The notes below the pieces were generated by a model. The model did not search any database, had not been told where the DNA came from, and worked only from the letters and a program-made list of their open reading frames with translations. A stretch of DNA of 64,000 nucleotides from assembly GCA_958295685.1 (NCBI GenBank), contig OY282365.1, positions 1,488,001 through 1,552,000 on the forward strand. The letters are read 5' to 3'. The stretch comes from an uncultured Dehalococcoidia bacterium. GTDB lineage: Bacteria > Chloroflexota > Dehalococcoidia > Lucifugimonadales > CATQGZ01. This document shows, piece by piece, positions 55,076 through 64,000 of this stretch. Position 1 is the first letter of the stretch; every line of letters begins with the position of its first letter. The position numbers and the translations under genes were made by a program.

Positions 55076-55444
55076 TTGCCCGAGGGTTACGACACGAACT
55101 GGGCCGCGGCGCTCATCACCGGAGGGGTGGGGGCGGCCGCAATCTGCGGGGTGTTCCTCATCTCGCGGTTCATGGCCCCTCGCCGAGCGTCGGAGCTCAA
55201 GGAGATACCTTATGAGTGCGGCATCATGCCGGCGCCGTACCGCTGGTCGCAGATCCAGATCCGCTACTACGTCTTCGCCATCCTGTTCCTCATATTCGAC
55301 GTGGAGGCTGTGTTCCTGTTCCCGTGGGCCGTCGTCTTTCTGAAGGCCACCCCTGCGGTTTTCTACGAGATGCTGATATTCATCGCTATCCTGTTCTTCG
55401 GCGTGGTGTATAGCTGGAGGAAGGGAGTCCTGCAATGGAGATAG
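55076..55444 (+). CDS. nuoA: NADH-quinone oxidoreductase subunit A
   Basis: A 122-residue membrane subunit with three helices. The conserved loop IPYECGIMPAPYRWSQIQIRYYVFAILFLIFDVEAVFLFPWAV contains the Cys and acidic residues of the quinone-site loop. It begins at TTG 55076 and overlaps nuoB by 10 bp. First gene of nuoABCDHIJKLMN. Confidence 0.95.
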   Translation: MPEGYDTNWAAALITGGVGAAAICGVFLISRFMAPRRASELKEIPYECGIMPAPYRWSQIQIRYYVFAILFLIFDVEAVFLFPWAVVFLKATPAVFYEMLIFIAILFFGVVYSWRKGVLQWR

Positions 55445-56022
55445 CCAGGGGGGTCATCCCGCTCACCCCGGTCTCCTCACGCTCCTCACGCGAGGGAGGA
55501 CGTGGAGGTTCCGGCGGCAACACCCCTGCCGACAGCATCTTCGACCAGGTGCTGCCCAACGCAGTCGTGGCCAGGTCGAGCGAGCTGTTCGCGCTGGGCC
55601 GCAAGTCTTCGCTGTGGACGCTCTCGTTCGGGCTGGCGTGCTGCGCGATAGAGATGATGAGCACGCACATGTCGCATCACGACCTGGACCGGTTCGGGGT
55701 GGTCACGTGGCCTTCGCCGCGGCAGTCGGACGTGATGATCGTGGCTGGGACGGTGGTGAAGAAGATGGCGGAGCCGATCAAGCTGCTCTACGAGCAGATG
55801 CCGGATCCGAAGTGGGTGATCGCGATGGGAAGCTGCGCGACCAACGGGGGGCCGTACTACCGGTCATATTCGGTCGTAATGGGTGTCGACCATCTGATAC
55901 CGGTCGACGTCTACGTGCCGGGCTGTCCGCCCAGACCGGAGGCCCTGATGTACGGGATCATGCAGCTCCAGGAGAAGATTTCGGAAGACGCCAGGGCGCG
56001 TGGAGAAGCCTCGAAGGCGTGA
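55435..56022 (+). CDS. nuoB: NADH-quinone oxidoreductase subunit B
   Basis: A 195-residue subunit carrying the terminal N2 4Fe-4S cluster: FGLACCAIEMM, GSCATNGG and VPGCPPRPEA give the four ligands. The first 35 residues are a longer, Ser/Gly-rich lead. It passes electrons to quinone at the interface with NuoD. Confidence 0.96.
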   Translation: MEIARGVIPLTPVSSRSSREGGRGGSGGNTPADSIFDQVLPNAVVARSSELFALGRKSSLWTLSFGLACCAIEMMSTHMSHHDLDRFGVVTWPSPRQSDVMIVAGTVVKKMAEPIKLLYEQMPDPKWVIAMGSCATNGGPYYRSYSVVMGVDHLIPVDVYVPGCPPRPEALMYGIMQLQEKISEDARARGEASKA

Positions 56023-56515
56023 GCCTCCGGTCGCGGAGGCCCCTGCGGCGCTGGATGATAAGGGCTTGGCCCTGTCGTCGCTGCTCCCTGAGGTCTATTC
56101 GGACCTCGACATCGAGATCGGCGCCGCGCTGGACGAGGTCGTCGTCACCGTCAGGCCGTCCGACGTTTCAGCGGCCTGCCGTATCGCAAAGGACGACCCG
56201 AGGCTGGCGTTCGACTACCTGCGGTGCCTCTCGGTCGTGGATTACGTGGACCGGCTGGAGGTGGTCTACCATCTCTTCTCGCTGGGCAGGCTGCACAGGC
56301 TGGTGATAAAGGCCGCGGCGCCGCCCGACAGCCCGCGCGTCCCGTCGGTTGTCTCCGTATGGAAGGGGGCGGACTGGTTCGAGAGGGAGGCGCACGATCT
56401 GTTCGGGGTGGTGTTCGAGGGGCATCCGAACCCTGCGCCGCTTCTGCTCTACGAGGGTTTCGAGGGTCATCCCGGACTAAAGAGCTTCCCGTTCCACGAG
56501 TACGACGAGTGGTAG
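56000..56515 (+). CDS. nuoC: NADH-quinone oxidoreductase subunit C
   Basis: A 171-residue protein with the 30-kDa subunit signature DWFEREAHDLFGVVFEGHPN. It scaffolds NuoB and NuoD. The GTG start (56000) overlaps nuoB by 23 bp. Confidence 0.93.
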   Translation: MEKPRRREPPVAEAPAALDDKGLALSSLLPEVYSDLDIEIGAALDEVVVTVRPSDVSAACRIAKDDPRLAFDYLRCLSVVDYVDRLEVVYHLFSLGRLHRLVIKAAAPPDSPRVPSVVSVWKGADWFEREAHDLFGVVFEGHPNPAPLLLYEGFEGHPGLKSFPFHEYDEW

Positions 56516-56581
56516 AATGGGATTTACAAGAAGTCCAGTATTCATTTCCCGACGCGCATCCTGACCAACCAGACCGACTTC

Positions 56582-57706
56582 ATGCAGTTCCAGCAACAGC
56601 CTGCCCAGCAAGCCGACTCCCTCGACCTGATGGTCAACATGGGGCCGCAGCATCCCAGCACGCACGGGGTGTTCCGGCTGGTCATATGGATCGACGGGGA
56701 GCGGATCGTGAGGGCGGAGCCGCACATCGGATACCTGCACCGCGGCTCCGAGAAGCTGTGCGAGGGAGAGCAGTACGGCCAGATAATCACCCTGTTCGAC
56801 CGGCTCGACTACGTGTCCAACCTGAACTGCGAGCTCGCGTTCTGCCTGACGGTGGAGAAGCTGATGGGCCTGGAGGTTCCGGACCGGGCGAGTTGCATAC
56901 GGGTCGTTCTGTGCGAGCTCAACCGGATCGCCAGCCACATGCTCTTCTACGGCGTCTTCGGCCTGGACGCGGGCGCGATGACGCCGATTCTGTACGGGTT
57001 CCGCGAGCGTGAGCGTGTGCAGTCGCTCTTTGAGAGGGTGACGGGGGCGCGCATGATGCATAACTACATCCGCGTGGGCGGCGTCAAGGAGGATCTGCCG
57101 TCGGACTTCGCCGAGAGGCTGGGCGAGTTGACCGCCCTGCTGCGGGCGGGCATAGACGAGTGTGACGAGCTTTTGACCAACAACGAGCTGTTTCTGTCCC
57201 GGACGAAGGGCGTCGGGGCGATCGGAGGCTCGGAAGGGGTGGATTACGGGCTGTCCGGCCCCTCGCTCCGCGCCGCCGGGGTCGCCGAGGACGTAAGGGT
57301 CTCCGAGCCGTACTCGATCTACGACCGCTTCGACTACGGCATACCGGTGGGTACGTACGGGGACTGTTTTGACCGGTACTACGTCCGCATGGAGGAGATG
57401 CGGCAGTCGCTGCGGATAGTAGACCAGGCCATGGAGCAGATGGAGCCTGGGCCCGTCTCGGCCAAGGTTCGCCGGATCGCAAGGCCGCCGAAGGGGGAGG
57501 CGTATCTGCGGACGGAGTCGCCGCGCGGCGACTTCGGGGTGTATCTGGTGAGTGACGGCAGCGACAAGCCCTACCGGGTGAAGGTCAGGGCGCCGTCCTT
57601 CGCCAACCTCCAGGCTCTTCAGCGTCTGCTGCGCGGCGCCTACGTGGCCGACGCGGTGGTCATTCTCGGCTCTATCGACATCGTGCTGGGCGAGGTCGAT
57701 CGTTGA
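56582..57706 (+). CDS. nuoD: NADH-quinone oxidoreductase subunit D
   Basis: A 374-residue 49-kDa subunit. The quinone-site motifs are MGPQHPSTHGVFRL and PHIGYLHRGSEKL, then RFDYGIPVGTYGDCFDRYYVRMEEM. It binds quinone with NuoB. It starts 66 bp after nuoC. The next gene is nuoH, so nuoE, nuoF and nuoG are missing from the usual place. Confidence 0.96.
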   Translation: MQFQQQPAQQADSLDLMVNMGPQHPSTHGVFRLVIWIDGERIVRAEPHIGYLHRGSEKLCEGEQYGQIITLFDRLDYVSNLNCELAFCLTVEKLMGLEVPDRASCIRVVLCELNRIASHMLFYGVFGLDAGAMTPILYGFRERERVQSLFERVTGARMMHNYIRVGGVKEDLPSDFAERLGELTALLRAGIDECDELLTNNELFLSRTKGVGAIGGSEGVDYGLSGPSLRAAGVAEDVRVSEPYSIYDRFDYGIPVGTYGDCFDRYYVRMEEMRQSLRIVDQAMEQMEPGPVSAKVRRIARPPKGEAYLRTESPRGDFGVYLVSDGSDKPYRVKVRAPSFANLQALQRLLRGAYVADAVVILGSIDIVLGEVDR

Positions 57707-58857
57707 GTCCCGTCGAGGCGCTCTACTACGGGCTGGCCGCTCTGGGGCTCATGGCCTTCCTGTCGGTGATGGTTCTGGCGCTGACCTGGGGGGAGCGGAA
57801 GGCGCTGGCGCGGATACAGATGCGGATGGGCCCGATGCGGGTCGGCCTGCACGGGACCCTCCAGCCGGTGGCCGACGTGATGAAGCTGGTCCTGAAGGAG
57901 GACATACTGCCTTCCTGGGCGGACCGCCGGATCTACTGGGCCGCGCCGCTCGCCGTCTTCGTGCCCGCGTTCCTCGTCTGGGTGACCATCCCCGTGTCGC
58001 GCGACGTGGTGATACGGAACATGGACGTGGGTCTCTTCTACGTCGTGGCGATCACGGCGTTGTCGGTGCTGGGGCTGGTGATGGCCGGCTGGGGCTCGGC
58101 CAACAAGTACGCCATCCTCGGCGGCCTCCGTGCTGCGGGCCAGCTGATAAGCTACGAGGTGCCGTTCATCATGGCGGCGCTGGCGGTTGCGATGCTCTCG
58201 CAGTCGCTCGACCTGACGGAGATCGTCGACGGCCAGGCCGTGTTCGCCAACGCCCTGGTTCAGCCTCTCGGCCTGTTCCTCTTCTTCACCGCGGGGCTGG
58301 CGGAGTTGGGGCGGACGCCGTTCGACATCCATCACGCCGAATCGGAGGTGGTGGGCGGCCCGTTCGTGGAGTACAGCGGGGCTCACTGGGCCGTCTTCTT
58401 CCTGGCCGAGTACGTGAACACCTTCACCATAGCCGCGCTCACCGTGCTGCTGTTCTTCGGAGGCTGGCGCTGGCCCGACGTGCCCTTCGATGGGGGCGTT
58501 CACACGGCCCTGTCGGTACTCTGGTTCATGGTCAAGACCTATGCCGTGATCCTGGTGATCTTCTGGGTGCGCGGCACGTATCCCAGGCTGCGCATCGACC
58601 AGCTGATGGCGTTCGGATGGAAGCTGCTGGTTCCGCTTTCGTTCGCAAACATCGTTCTGACAGGTGTGGTGCTGTTCTACGGCTGGCCTCTTTGGACACT
58701 CACGGTTCTCTCTCTGGGGCTGTTGGGCGGCGCGTTCTACCTGATCTCAATCCTGCCAGGCCGCGGGCCGTCGCGGATGACGGTCGCGGTGCGTCCGGCG
58801 AGGGATCTGAGGACGCGGGCCGCCGGCTCCTCGGCATCGGGCGTCGACTCCCGATGA
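57703..58857 (+). CDS. nuoH: NADH-quinone oxidoreductase subunit H
   Basis: A 384-residue membrane subunit with eight or nine helices. The quinone-chamber segment ERKALARIQMRMGPMRVGLHG and the loop AELGRTPFDIHHAESEVVGGPFVEY are conserved. It forms the start of the proton path. TTG start 57703 overlaps nuoD by 4 bp. The last 45 residues are a polar tail rich in Arg. Confidence 0.96.
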   Translation: MSPVEALYYGLAALGLMAFLSVMVLALTWGERKALARIQMRMGPMRVGLHGTLQPVADVMKLVLKEDILPSWADRRIYWAAPLAVFVPAFLVWVTIPVSRDVVIRNMDVGLFYVVAITALSVLGLVMAGWGSANKYAILGGLRAAGQLISYEVPFIMAALAVAMLSQSLDLTEIVDGQAVFANALVQPLGLFLFFTAGLAELGRTPFDIHHAESEVVGGPFVEYSGAHWAVFFLAEYVNTFTIAALTVLLFFGGWRWPDVPFDGGVHTALSVLWFMVKTYAVILVIFWVRGTYPRLRIDQLMAFGWKLLVPLSFANIVLTGVVLFYGWPLWTLTVLSLGLLGGAFYLISILPGRGPSRMTVAVRPARDLRTRAAGSSASGVDSR

Positions 58858-59399
58858 TCGGATTTCTGGATAGCCTGCTCGTCACGGTCAGGACGGCTCT
58901 GCGGCGGCCCGTAACGGCCCAGTACCCCGACCCGTCGAAGCGTCAGCCGGTGGCGGAGGGGTTCATGGGCTTCCCCGCGCTCACCTGGGACGAGGACGTC
59001 CGTGAGCCCTACTGCACGGGGTGCATGGTCTGCGTTCGGGACTGTCCGACCCAGTGCATGAGCGCAGTGATGGACGACAATCCGAAGCACGCCGAGGGCG
59101 CGAGCAGGAGGCGCAAGATCGTGCGTGAGTTCGAGATAAACCTCGGGCGGTGCATCCTGTGCGGGATCTGCGTGGACGTCTGCAACTTCGACGCTATCGA
59201 GATGAGCCACGAGCACGAGTTGAGCAAGTATGAGAGGAACGGCAACCGCGTGGACCTGACGCGGCTGCTGGAGATGGGGCGCGCGTATCAGCGGGAGACG
59301 GGGTGGGGGCCGAGCCAGCCGAAGAAGAACAGCGGCGTCCCCGTCGAGAAGCCCGCCGGGGAGCGGGAGAAGTCGGCCGGAGGCGCCGCAGGCCGATGA
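58854..59399 (+). CDS. nuoI: NADH-quinone oxidoreductase subunit I
   Basis: A 181-residue ferredoxin-like subunit with two 4Fe-4S motifs: CTGCMVCVRDCPTQC and CILCGICVDVCNFDA. Clusters N6a/N6b carry electrons to NuoB. ATG 58854 overlaps the nuoH stop (ATGA). The tail is Lys/Glu-rich. With no NuoEFG, this subunit is probably the electron entry point, perhaps from ferredoxin. Confidence 0.96.
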   Translation: MIGFLDSLLVTVRTALRRPVTAQYPDPSKRQPVAEGFMGFPALTWDEDVREPYCTGCMVCVRDCPTQCMSAVMDDNPKHAEGASRRRKIVREFEINLGRCILCGICVDVCNFDAIEMSHEHELSKYERNGNRVDLTRLLEMGRAYQRETGWGPSQPKKNSGVPVEKPAGEREKSAGGAAGR

Positions 59400-59896
59400 T
59401 CACGCCGGCAGTGGTCCTCTTCTACGCGGCAGCGGCGCTGACCATCGGTGGCGGTCTGGTGGTCGTGATGAGCCGCAACATCGTCTACGCGGCGCTGGCG
59501 CTGCTCGTTTCGTTGATGGGCGTGGCGGGCGTCTTCCTCCTCGCCTTCGCCGAGTTCCTGGCGCTGGTGCAGGTGCTGATATACAGCGGGGCGGTCGTCA
59601 TAGTCTTCCTGTTCGCCCTGATGCTCACCCGCATCGAGGACTTCTCGAGGCTGACCGACCACCGGCAGTGGCCCGTCGCGGCCATCATAGCGGTGTCCGT
59701 GTTCGCGCTCCTGGCCGCGGCTATTGCACGCACCAGCGTCCGCACGGAGCCGGACAGGCAGAGCGTCGGTCTCTCCGAGTTTGGCGAGACGCTGTTCGCG
59801 GAGTGGGCGGTGCCGTTCGAGGTCGCGTCGCTGGTGCTGCTGGTGGCCCTCATCGGGGCCGTCGTGCTGGTGCGGAGAGACGGGGGGCGGGATTGA
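59396..59896 (+). CDS. nuoJ: NADH-quinone oxidoreductase subunit J
   Basis: A 166-residue membrane subunit with five helices, including NIVYAALALLVSLMGVAGVFLLAFAEFLALVQVLIYSGAVVIVFLFALML. It is part of the central proton channel. ATG 59396 overlaps nuoI by 4 bp. Confidence 0.94.
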   Translation: MITPAVVLFYAAAALTIGGGLVVVMSRNIVYAALALLVSLMGVAGVFLLAFAEFLALVQVLIYSGAVVIVFLFALMLTRIEDFSRLTDHRQWPVAAIIAVSVFALLAAAIARTSVRTEPDRQSVGLSEFGETLFAEWAVPFEVASLVLLVALIGAVVLVRRDGGRD

Positions 59897-60210
59897 TGGA
59901 GCTCGCCCACTTCCAGGTACTCAGCGCGGCGCTCTTCTGCATCGGACTCTACGGGGTGCTGGCCAGGCGCAGCGCGGTGCTCGTGCTGATGTCGATAGAG
60001 TTGATGCTGAACGCGGTGAACATCAACCTGGTCGGGTACGCGGCTTTCGTCGAGGCGAGCGAGGCGCACCGCGCGCTCGGACAGGTGCTCGTCGTGTTCG
60101 TGATAACGGTAGCCGCGGCAGAGCTGGCTCTGGCGATGGCGATCATCCTGCGGCTGTACCGGAACCGGTCGTCGGTCAACGTGGACGAGATCGACCTGAT
60201 GAGGTGGTAG
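59896..60210 (+). CDS. nuoK: NADH-quinone oxidoreductase subunit K
   Basis: A 104-residue three-helix subunit, with the Glu-bearing segment SIELMLNAVNINLVGYA that carries the proton-path glutamate. TGATG overlap with nuoJ. Confidence 0.95.
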   Translation: MELAHFQVLSAALFCIGLYGVLARRSAVLVLMSIELMLNAVNINLVGYAAFVEASEAHRALGQVLVVFVITVAAAELALAMAIILRLYRNRSSVNVDEIDLMRW

Positions 60211-60218
60211 GGGTCGAC

Positions 60219-62075
60219 ATGATAGGCGCGGAGTGGGCGTGGGCGATACCGGCGCTGAGCGTGGCGGCGTTCTTTCTGATCGTCGTGTTCGGCAGATGGC
60301 TGCCCGGGGGAGGGGGCTTCCTGTCCATCGCGGCGATCTTCCTGGGGTTCGCGCTGTTCTGGTTGGTGCTGGCCGACGTGCTGCGGAGCGGAGCGGCCTC
60401 GTTCAGCGTCACCTGGCTGGCTGCCGGCGACACGAGGCTGACCTGGGGCGTTACCGTCGACCGCATCTCGACGACGATGCTCGGCCTGGTGACCTTCGTC
60501 GCCCTGCTCGTCCAGGTCTATTCGATCGGCTACATGAGGGGCGACCCGAGGCTTGGGTGGTACTTCGCCGTCCACGGCCTCTTCGCGGGCGCGATGCTCG
60601 CGCTGGTGCTCGCCGACAACCTGCTGTTCCTGTACGCGGCCTGGGAGCTGGTCGGGCTCGGCTCTTACCTGCTGATCGGCTTCTGGTTCGAGCGGCGCGC
60701 CGCGGCAGAGGCGGCGAAGAAGGCGTTCATCACCACCCGCATCGGCGACGTGGGCCTGCTCGCCGGCATCATACTGCTGTTCAGGGAGACGGGCACGTTC
60801 GACATCTCGACCATCATCCACGTGGCGCAGCAGGGCGACGTCGGAGGCGGCGTGCTGACCGCGGCGTCGCTCCTGATATTCCTGGGGGCGATGGGAAAGT
60901 CGGCGCAGTTCCCGTTCCACGTGTGGCTGCCGGACGCGATGGAGGGGCCGACGCCGGTCAGCGCGCTGATACACGCGGCTACGATGGTCGCCGCAGGCGT
61001 CTACCTCGTCGCGCGCATGATGCCGCTGTTCGAGCTGGTCCCCATTGCGCTGCTCGTCGTGGCCGTCGTGGGCCTCGTGAGCTTCACGCTCGCCGGCGGC
61101 CTCGCTCTGACCGCGACCGACGTCAAGCGGGCGCTGGCCTACTCCACGGTCAGCCACCTGGGCCTGATGATGCTCTCGCTCGGCTCACTGGGGACGGCCG
61201 CCGCCCTCTTCCACCTGGTGGCGCACGGCCTCTCCAAGGCGCTCCTGTTCCTGGGGGCCGGAAGCGTGATGCACGGGACGAACGGGGAGACCGACATCCG
61301 CAAGATGGGCGGACTCCGAAAGCGGATGCCGATCACCGCCGCAGCCTTCGTCGTGGGGGCCGCCTCGCTCGCCGGGGTCGCGCCGCTGGCCGGATTTTTC
61401 AGCAAGGACGAGGCGCTGCTCGCAGTCCTGGATCACAGAAGCCCCGTGTTCATCGCAATCGCTCTGGCGGGCGTGGCCCTCAGCGCGCTGTACATGGCGA
61501 GGGTCACGCTGGTCGTCTTCTTCGGCGGCCTGAAGCCGGAGAACGACCACGCCCACGAGTCGCCGCCCGTCATGACCGTCCCGCTGATCGCGCTCGCCTT
61601 CTTCGCGGTCACTCTGGGAGTGATCGCCTTCGGCTGGACGGACTCCTACAGGGGATTCGCCGACTACCTGACCGGCGAGGGGCCGTTCCACGTCGAGCCG
61701 TGGCTGACCGCAGTGTCGCTGCTGCTGGCTCTGGGAGGGCTGCTGCTGGGATGGCTCTACTACGGCAGCGGCCGGCTCAGCTCCCGCGCGGCCGCGGAGC
61801 GGCTGCCCTGGCTGCACCGGGCGCTCGTGAACGGCCTCTATCTGGACACGGTGTACCAGTGGGTCGTGGACCGCGTCGTGCTGGCCCTCAGCCGCTTCAC
61901 CGCGCTGTTCGACCGCATCGTCGTGAACGACACGGGAGTCGACGGGCCTGCGGTGACGGTCATGCTCTCGGCCCTTCGAATGAGGTACGTCCAGACCGGC
62001 AAGATGTACAACTACGCCGCCGCCATGGCTCTCGGGGTAGCGGGTCTGGCCCTCGTGTGGTGGGTGGTGTCGTGA
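60219..62075 (+). CDS. nuoL: NADH-quinone oxidoreductase subunit L
   Basis: A 618-residue antiporter-like subunit. The conserved Glu and Lys region LLFLYAAWELVGLGSYLLIGFWFE and the HVWLPDAMEGPTPVSALIHAATMV helix are typical. A long lateral helix lies at the C-terminal end. It pumps protons. It starts 8 bp after nuoK. Confidence 0.95.
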   Translation: MIGAEWAWAIPALSVAAFFLIVVFGRWLPGGGGFLSIAAIFLGFALFWLVLADVLRSGAASFSVTWLAAGDTRLTWGVTVDRISTTMLGLVTFVALLVQVYSIGYMRGDPRLGWYFAVHGLFAGAMLALVLADNLLFLYAAWELVGLGSYLLIGFWFERRAAAEAAKKAFITTRIGDVGLLAGIILLFRETGTFDISTIIHVAQQGDVGGGVLTAASLLIFLGAMGKSAQFPFHVWLPDAMEGPTPVSALIHAATMVAAGVYLVARMMPLFELVPIALLVVAVVGLVSFTLAGGLALTATDVKRALAYSTVSHLGLMMLSLGSLGTAAALFHLVAHGLSKALLFLGAGSVMHGTNGETDIRKMGGLRKRMPITAAAFVVGAASLAGVAPLAGFFSKDEALLAVLDHRSPVFIAIALAGVALSALYMARVTLVVFFGGLKPENDHAHESPPVMTVPLIALAFFAVTLGVIAFGWTDSYRGFADYLTGEGPFHVEPWLTAVSLLLALGGLLLGWLYYGSGRLSSRAAAERLPWLHRALVNGLYLDTVYQWVVDRVVLALSRFTALFDRIVVNDTGVDGPAVTVMLSALRMRYVQTGKMYNYAAAMALGVAGLALVWWVVS

Positions 62076-62133
62076 TGGCGCGTCGGAGCGCCTGCGCGGA
62101 TAGACCACCGCCATAGTTTGCGCCAGGTGACGG

Positions 62134-63669
62134 ATGCAGACCTTCGATAGCTACGTTCTGTTTGCGCTGATAGTCTTGCCTCTGGCCGGGGCGGGCGTGC
62201 TCATGGCCATACCTGGGAGCCGACCTGTTCCGGTGAGGTGGACGGCCACGGCGTTCGCGGCCGTGTGCCTGGCGCTGTCCGCCTACGTCTTCCTGTCCTA
62301 CTACCTCGTCCACCTGGACGATGGCGGGATGCAGCTCACGCGGACGTGGAACTGGCTGAGCCTGCCGGGCGCGGGGCCGCTCGCGGACCAGGGCATCACG
62401 CTGGCCCTGGGGGTGGACGGCATCGCGGCGCCGATGGTGCTGCTGACGGGGATAGTCATGTTCTGCGGAGTGCTGATGTCGTGGACGGTGCAGGACCGCG
62501 GCAAGGACTTCTTCATCCTCTACTTCCTGCTGCTCTCCGGCGTCTTCGGTGTCTTCGCTTCTCTGGACATGTTCTTCTTCTTCTTCTTCTACGAGTTGGC
62601 CGTGCTGCCGATGTACCTGCTGATCGGGGTCTGGGGAAGCAGCAGCACGTTCAGCGCCTTCTCCCGCACCAAGGAGTACGGCGCGATGAAGCTGACGCTC
62701 TACCTGGTGGGGGGAAGCGTGCTCGTCTGGATAGCCATACTGGCCATCTTCGTCGAGGGTGGGCTGGGCACGTTCAGCCTGACCGCGCTGGAGCAGGTGG
62801 AGTTCTCCCCGACCTTCCAGAGGGTCTTCTTCCCGTTCCTGGCGGTGGGATTCGGGGTGCTCGCAGGGCTGTGGCCGTTCCACACCTGGTCGCCGGACGG
62901 CCACGTGGCGGCGCCCACTGCGGTCTCGATGGTGCACGCGGGCGTGCTCATGAAGCTCGGGGCGTTCGGCATACTCAGGATCGGCATGGCCCTGCTGCCC
63001 GAGGGCGCGGAGACCTGGATGCCCGTGCTGATCGGCCTCGGGACGGTGAACGTCCTTTACGGCGCGATGTCGGCGATGGGGCAGCGCGACCTGAAGTACG
63101 TCATCGGCTACTCCAGCGTAAGCCACATGGGATACGTTCTGATGGGGCTGGCGACGCTGCACTCGCTGGGCGTGACCGGGGCCGTGCTCCAGATGTTCTC
63201 GCACGGGGTGATGACGGCGCTGTTCTTCGCGGCGGTCGGCGTGATCTACGACCGCACCCACACCCGCGACATCACCGTTCTCCGTGGACTCGCCGGGCGG
63301 ATGGGCTTCACCACATCCGTCTTTGCGGTGGCCGGCCTGGCATCGCTCGGCCTGCCGGGGCTGAGCGGCTTCGTCGCCGAGCTGCTGGTGTTCCTCGGCC
63401 TGTTCCAGACCTATCCGATACTGGGCGTGCTCGGCATCGTCGGCGCGGCGATAACGGCGGTGTACGTCCTGAGACTGCTGGCCGGGGCCTTCTTCGGCCC
63501 ATCGGACGAGCGGTGGGCCGGTCTGCGCGGCGCATCGCGTCTCGAAGGACTCTCTATGATGATACTCGTCGGCTTCATCTTCCTGGTCGGGCTGTTCCCG
63601 TTCCCGTTCATCAGGGTAATCGACACGGGCACCGCCGAGCTTCTCGCCCGCTTCCTGAGCCTCTCATGA
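62134..63669 (+). CDS. nuoM: NADH-quinone oxidoreductase subunit M
   Basis: A 511-residue antiporter-like subunit. It has FFFFFYELAVLPMYLLIGVWG, then WPFHTWSPDGHVAAPTAVSMVHAGVLMKLG, and SSVSHMGYVLMGLA. It pumps protons next to NuoL and NuoN. Its stop overlaps the start of nuoN (ATGA). Confidence 0.95.
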   Translation: MQTFDSYVLFALIVLPLAGAGVLMAIPGSRPVPVRWTATAFAAVCLALSAYVFLSYYLVHLDDGGMQLTRTWNWLSLPGAGPLADQGITLALGVDGIAAPMVLLTGIVMFCGVLMSWTVQDRGKDFFILYFLLLSGVFGVFASLDMFFFFFFYELAVLPMYLLIGVWGSSSTFSAFSRTKEYGAMKLTLYLVGGSVLVWIAILAIFVEGGLGTFSLTALEQVEFSPTFQRVFFPFLAVGFGVLAGLWPFHTWSPDGHVAAPTAVSMVHAGVLMKLGAFGILRIGMALLPEGAETWMPVLIGLGTVNVLYGAMSAMGQRDLKYVIGYSSVSHMGYVLMGLATLHSLGVTGAVLQMFSHGVMTALFFAAVGVIYDRTHTRDITVLRGLAGRMGFTTSVFAVAGLASLGLPGLSGFVAELLVFLGLFQTYPILGVLGIVGAAITAVYVLRLLAGAFFGPSDERWAGLRGASRLEGLSMMILVGFIFLVGLFPFPFIRVIDTGTAELLARFLSLS

Positions 63670-64000
63670 ACGACTTTACGCTGCTCCTCCCTGAGTTCAT
63701 GGTAGCCGGGCTGGCCTTCCTGGTCCTGGCGGCCGACTTCTCCCTTCCAGCGAAGCGGAAGGGCCTGCTGCCGTATCTGGCGGCCGGGGGGCTCGCAGCC
63801 ATTCTGGCGTTCTCGCTGGTCGACCTTCGCGGCCAGGAGGGAAGCCTCTACGATGGGATGCTGGTGGTCGACGACTACGCCCTGTTCTTCAAGGCGTTCT
63901 TCCTGGCGCTGGGCATCGTGGTCGTCCTGTCTTCCGTCGAGTACGTGAAGCGCCACCTCGAATATCCGGGCGAATACTACGGCATCCTCCTGTTCACGGT
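63666..64000 (+). CDS. nuoN: NADH-quinone oxidoreductase subunit N (partial)
   Basis: The frame from ATG 63666 runs off the right edge after about 111 codons. The start MNDFTLLLPEFMVAGLAFLVLAADF and YGILLFT near the edge fit the first helices of NuoN, the last antiporter-like pump of the operon. Confidence 0.9.
   Translation, partial: MNDFTLLLPEFMVAGLAFLVLAADFSLPAKRKGLLPYLAAGGLAAILAFSLVDLRGQEGSLYDGMLVVDDYALFFKAFFLALGIVVVLSSVEYVKRHLEYPGEYYGILLFT

Overview
The window is high-GC bacterial chromosome, probably from a Chloroflexota lineage of the Dehalococcoidia/SAR202 type. That placement is an inference. It rests on a complex I operon that goes straight from nuoD to nuoH without nuoEFG, on paired acyl-CoA dehydrogenases with MaoC hydratases and an FAD oxidoreductase, on GuaB3 and PrkA, and on lipoproteins and leaderless-type promoters. 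No rRNA or taxonomic marker search was possible.

Layout. (1) Positions 1-10.1 kb hold a minus-strand, tightly packed five-gene cassette: an excisionase-type HTH protein, a DruA-like DUF4338 protein, a 986-aa and a 357-aa protein of unknown function, and a very large DEAH helicase running off the left edge. This looks like a Druantia-type anti-phage system with an unusual gene set. (2) At 10.4-12.2 kb a frameshifted large serine recombinase ends inside the 3' end of a tRNA-Val gene, which is followed by tRNA-Arg. This suggests that region 1 is the right end of an integrated island. (3) At 12.4-18.2 kb there are an M28 peptidase, an unknown gene pair, an orphan HicB, and an HsdS-AlbA/HATPase pair without hsdM or hsdR. 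(4) At 18.3-31.3 kb lie gyrA, a degenerate class-I amidotransferase, fmt, a DUF192 lipoprotein and mutS2, then a convergent restriction endonuclease/methyltransferase pair, then comEC and comEA. (5) At 31.8-41.8 kb are metabolic and transport genes: a class V aminotransferase, a RAM-domain protein, two acyl-CoA dehydrogenases, two MaoC proteins, an FAD oxidoreductase, a nitroreductase and two MFS transporters. (6) At 43-47.3 kb are hisS-prfA-prmC and guaB3. (7) At 47.4-49.4 kb is a repeat-rich zone with a MITE, tmRNA (ssrA) and a 144-bp tandem array. (8) At 49.6-54.3 kb are prkA, a membrane protein and a siroheme sulfite/nitrite reductase. (9) From 55.1 kb to the right edge is nuoABCDHIJKLMN, with nuoN cut by the edge.

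The most unusual feature is a family of five intergenic elements (about 22.83-23.19, 31.51-31.80, 41.89-42.21, 42.35-42.71 and 54.56-54.89 kb). Each has the same layout: a -35 box, 17 bp, a -10 box, exactly 6 bp and an ATG, so transcripts would be leaderless. A homogenised short tandem-repeat array follows, then a conserved CAGCTACG-type segment and a reversed copy of the repeat core. The peptides are not conserved although the DNA is. Every copy lies upstream of, and points toward, a gene (fmt, the aminotransferase, hisS twice, the sulfite reductase). I know of no described family with this layout. Two of the copies share terminal repeats with a MITE family in the window.
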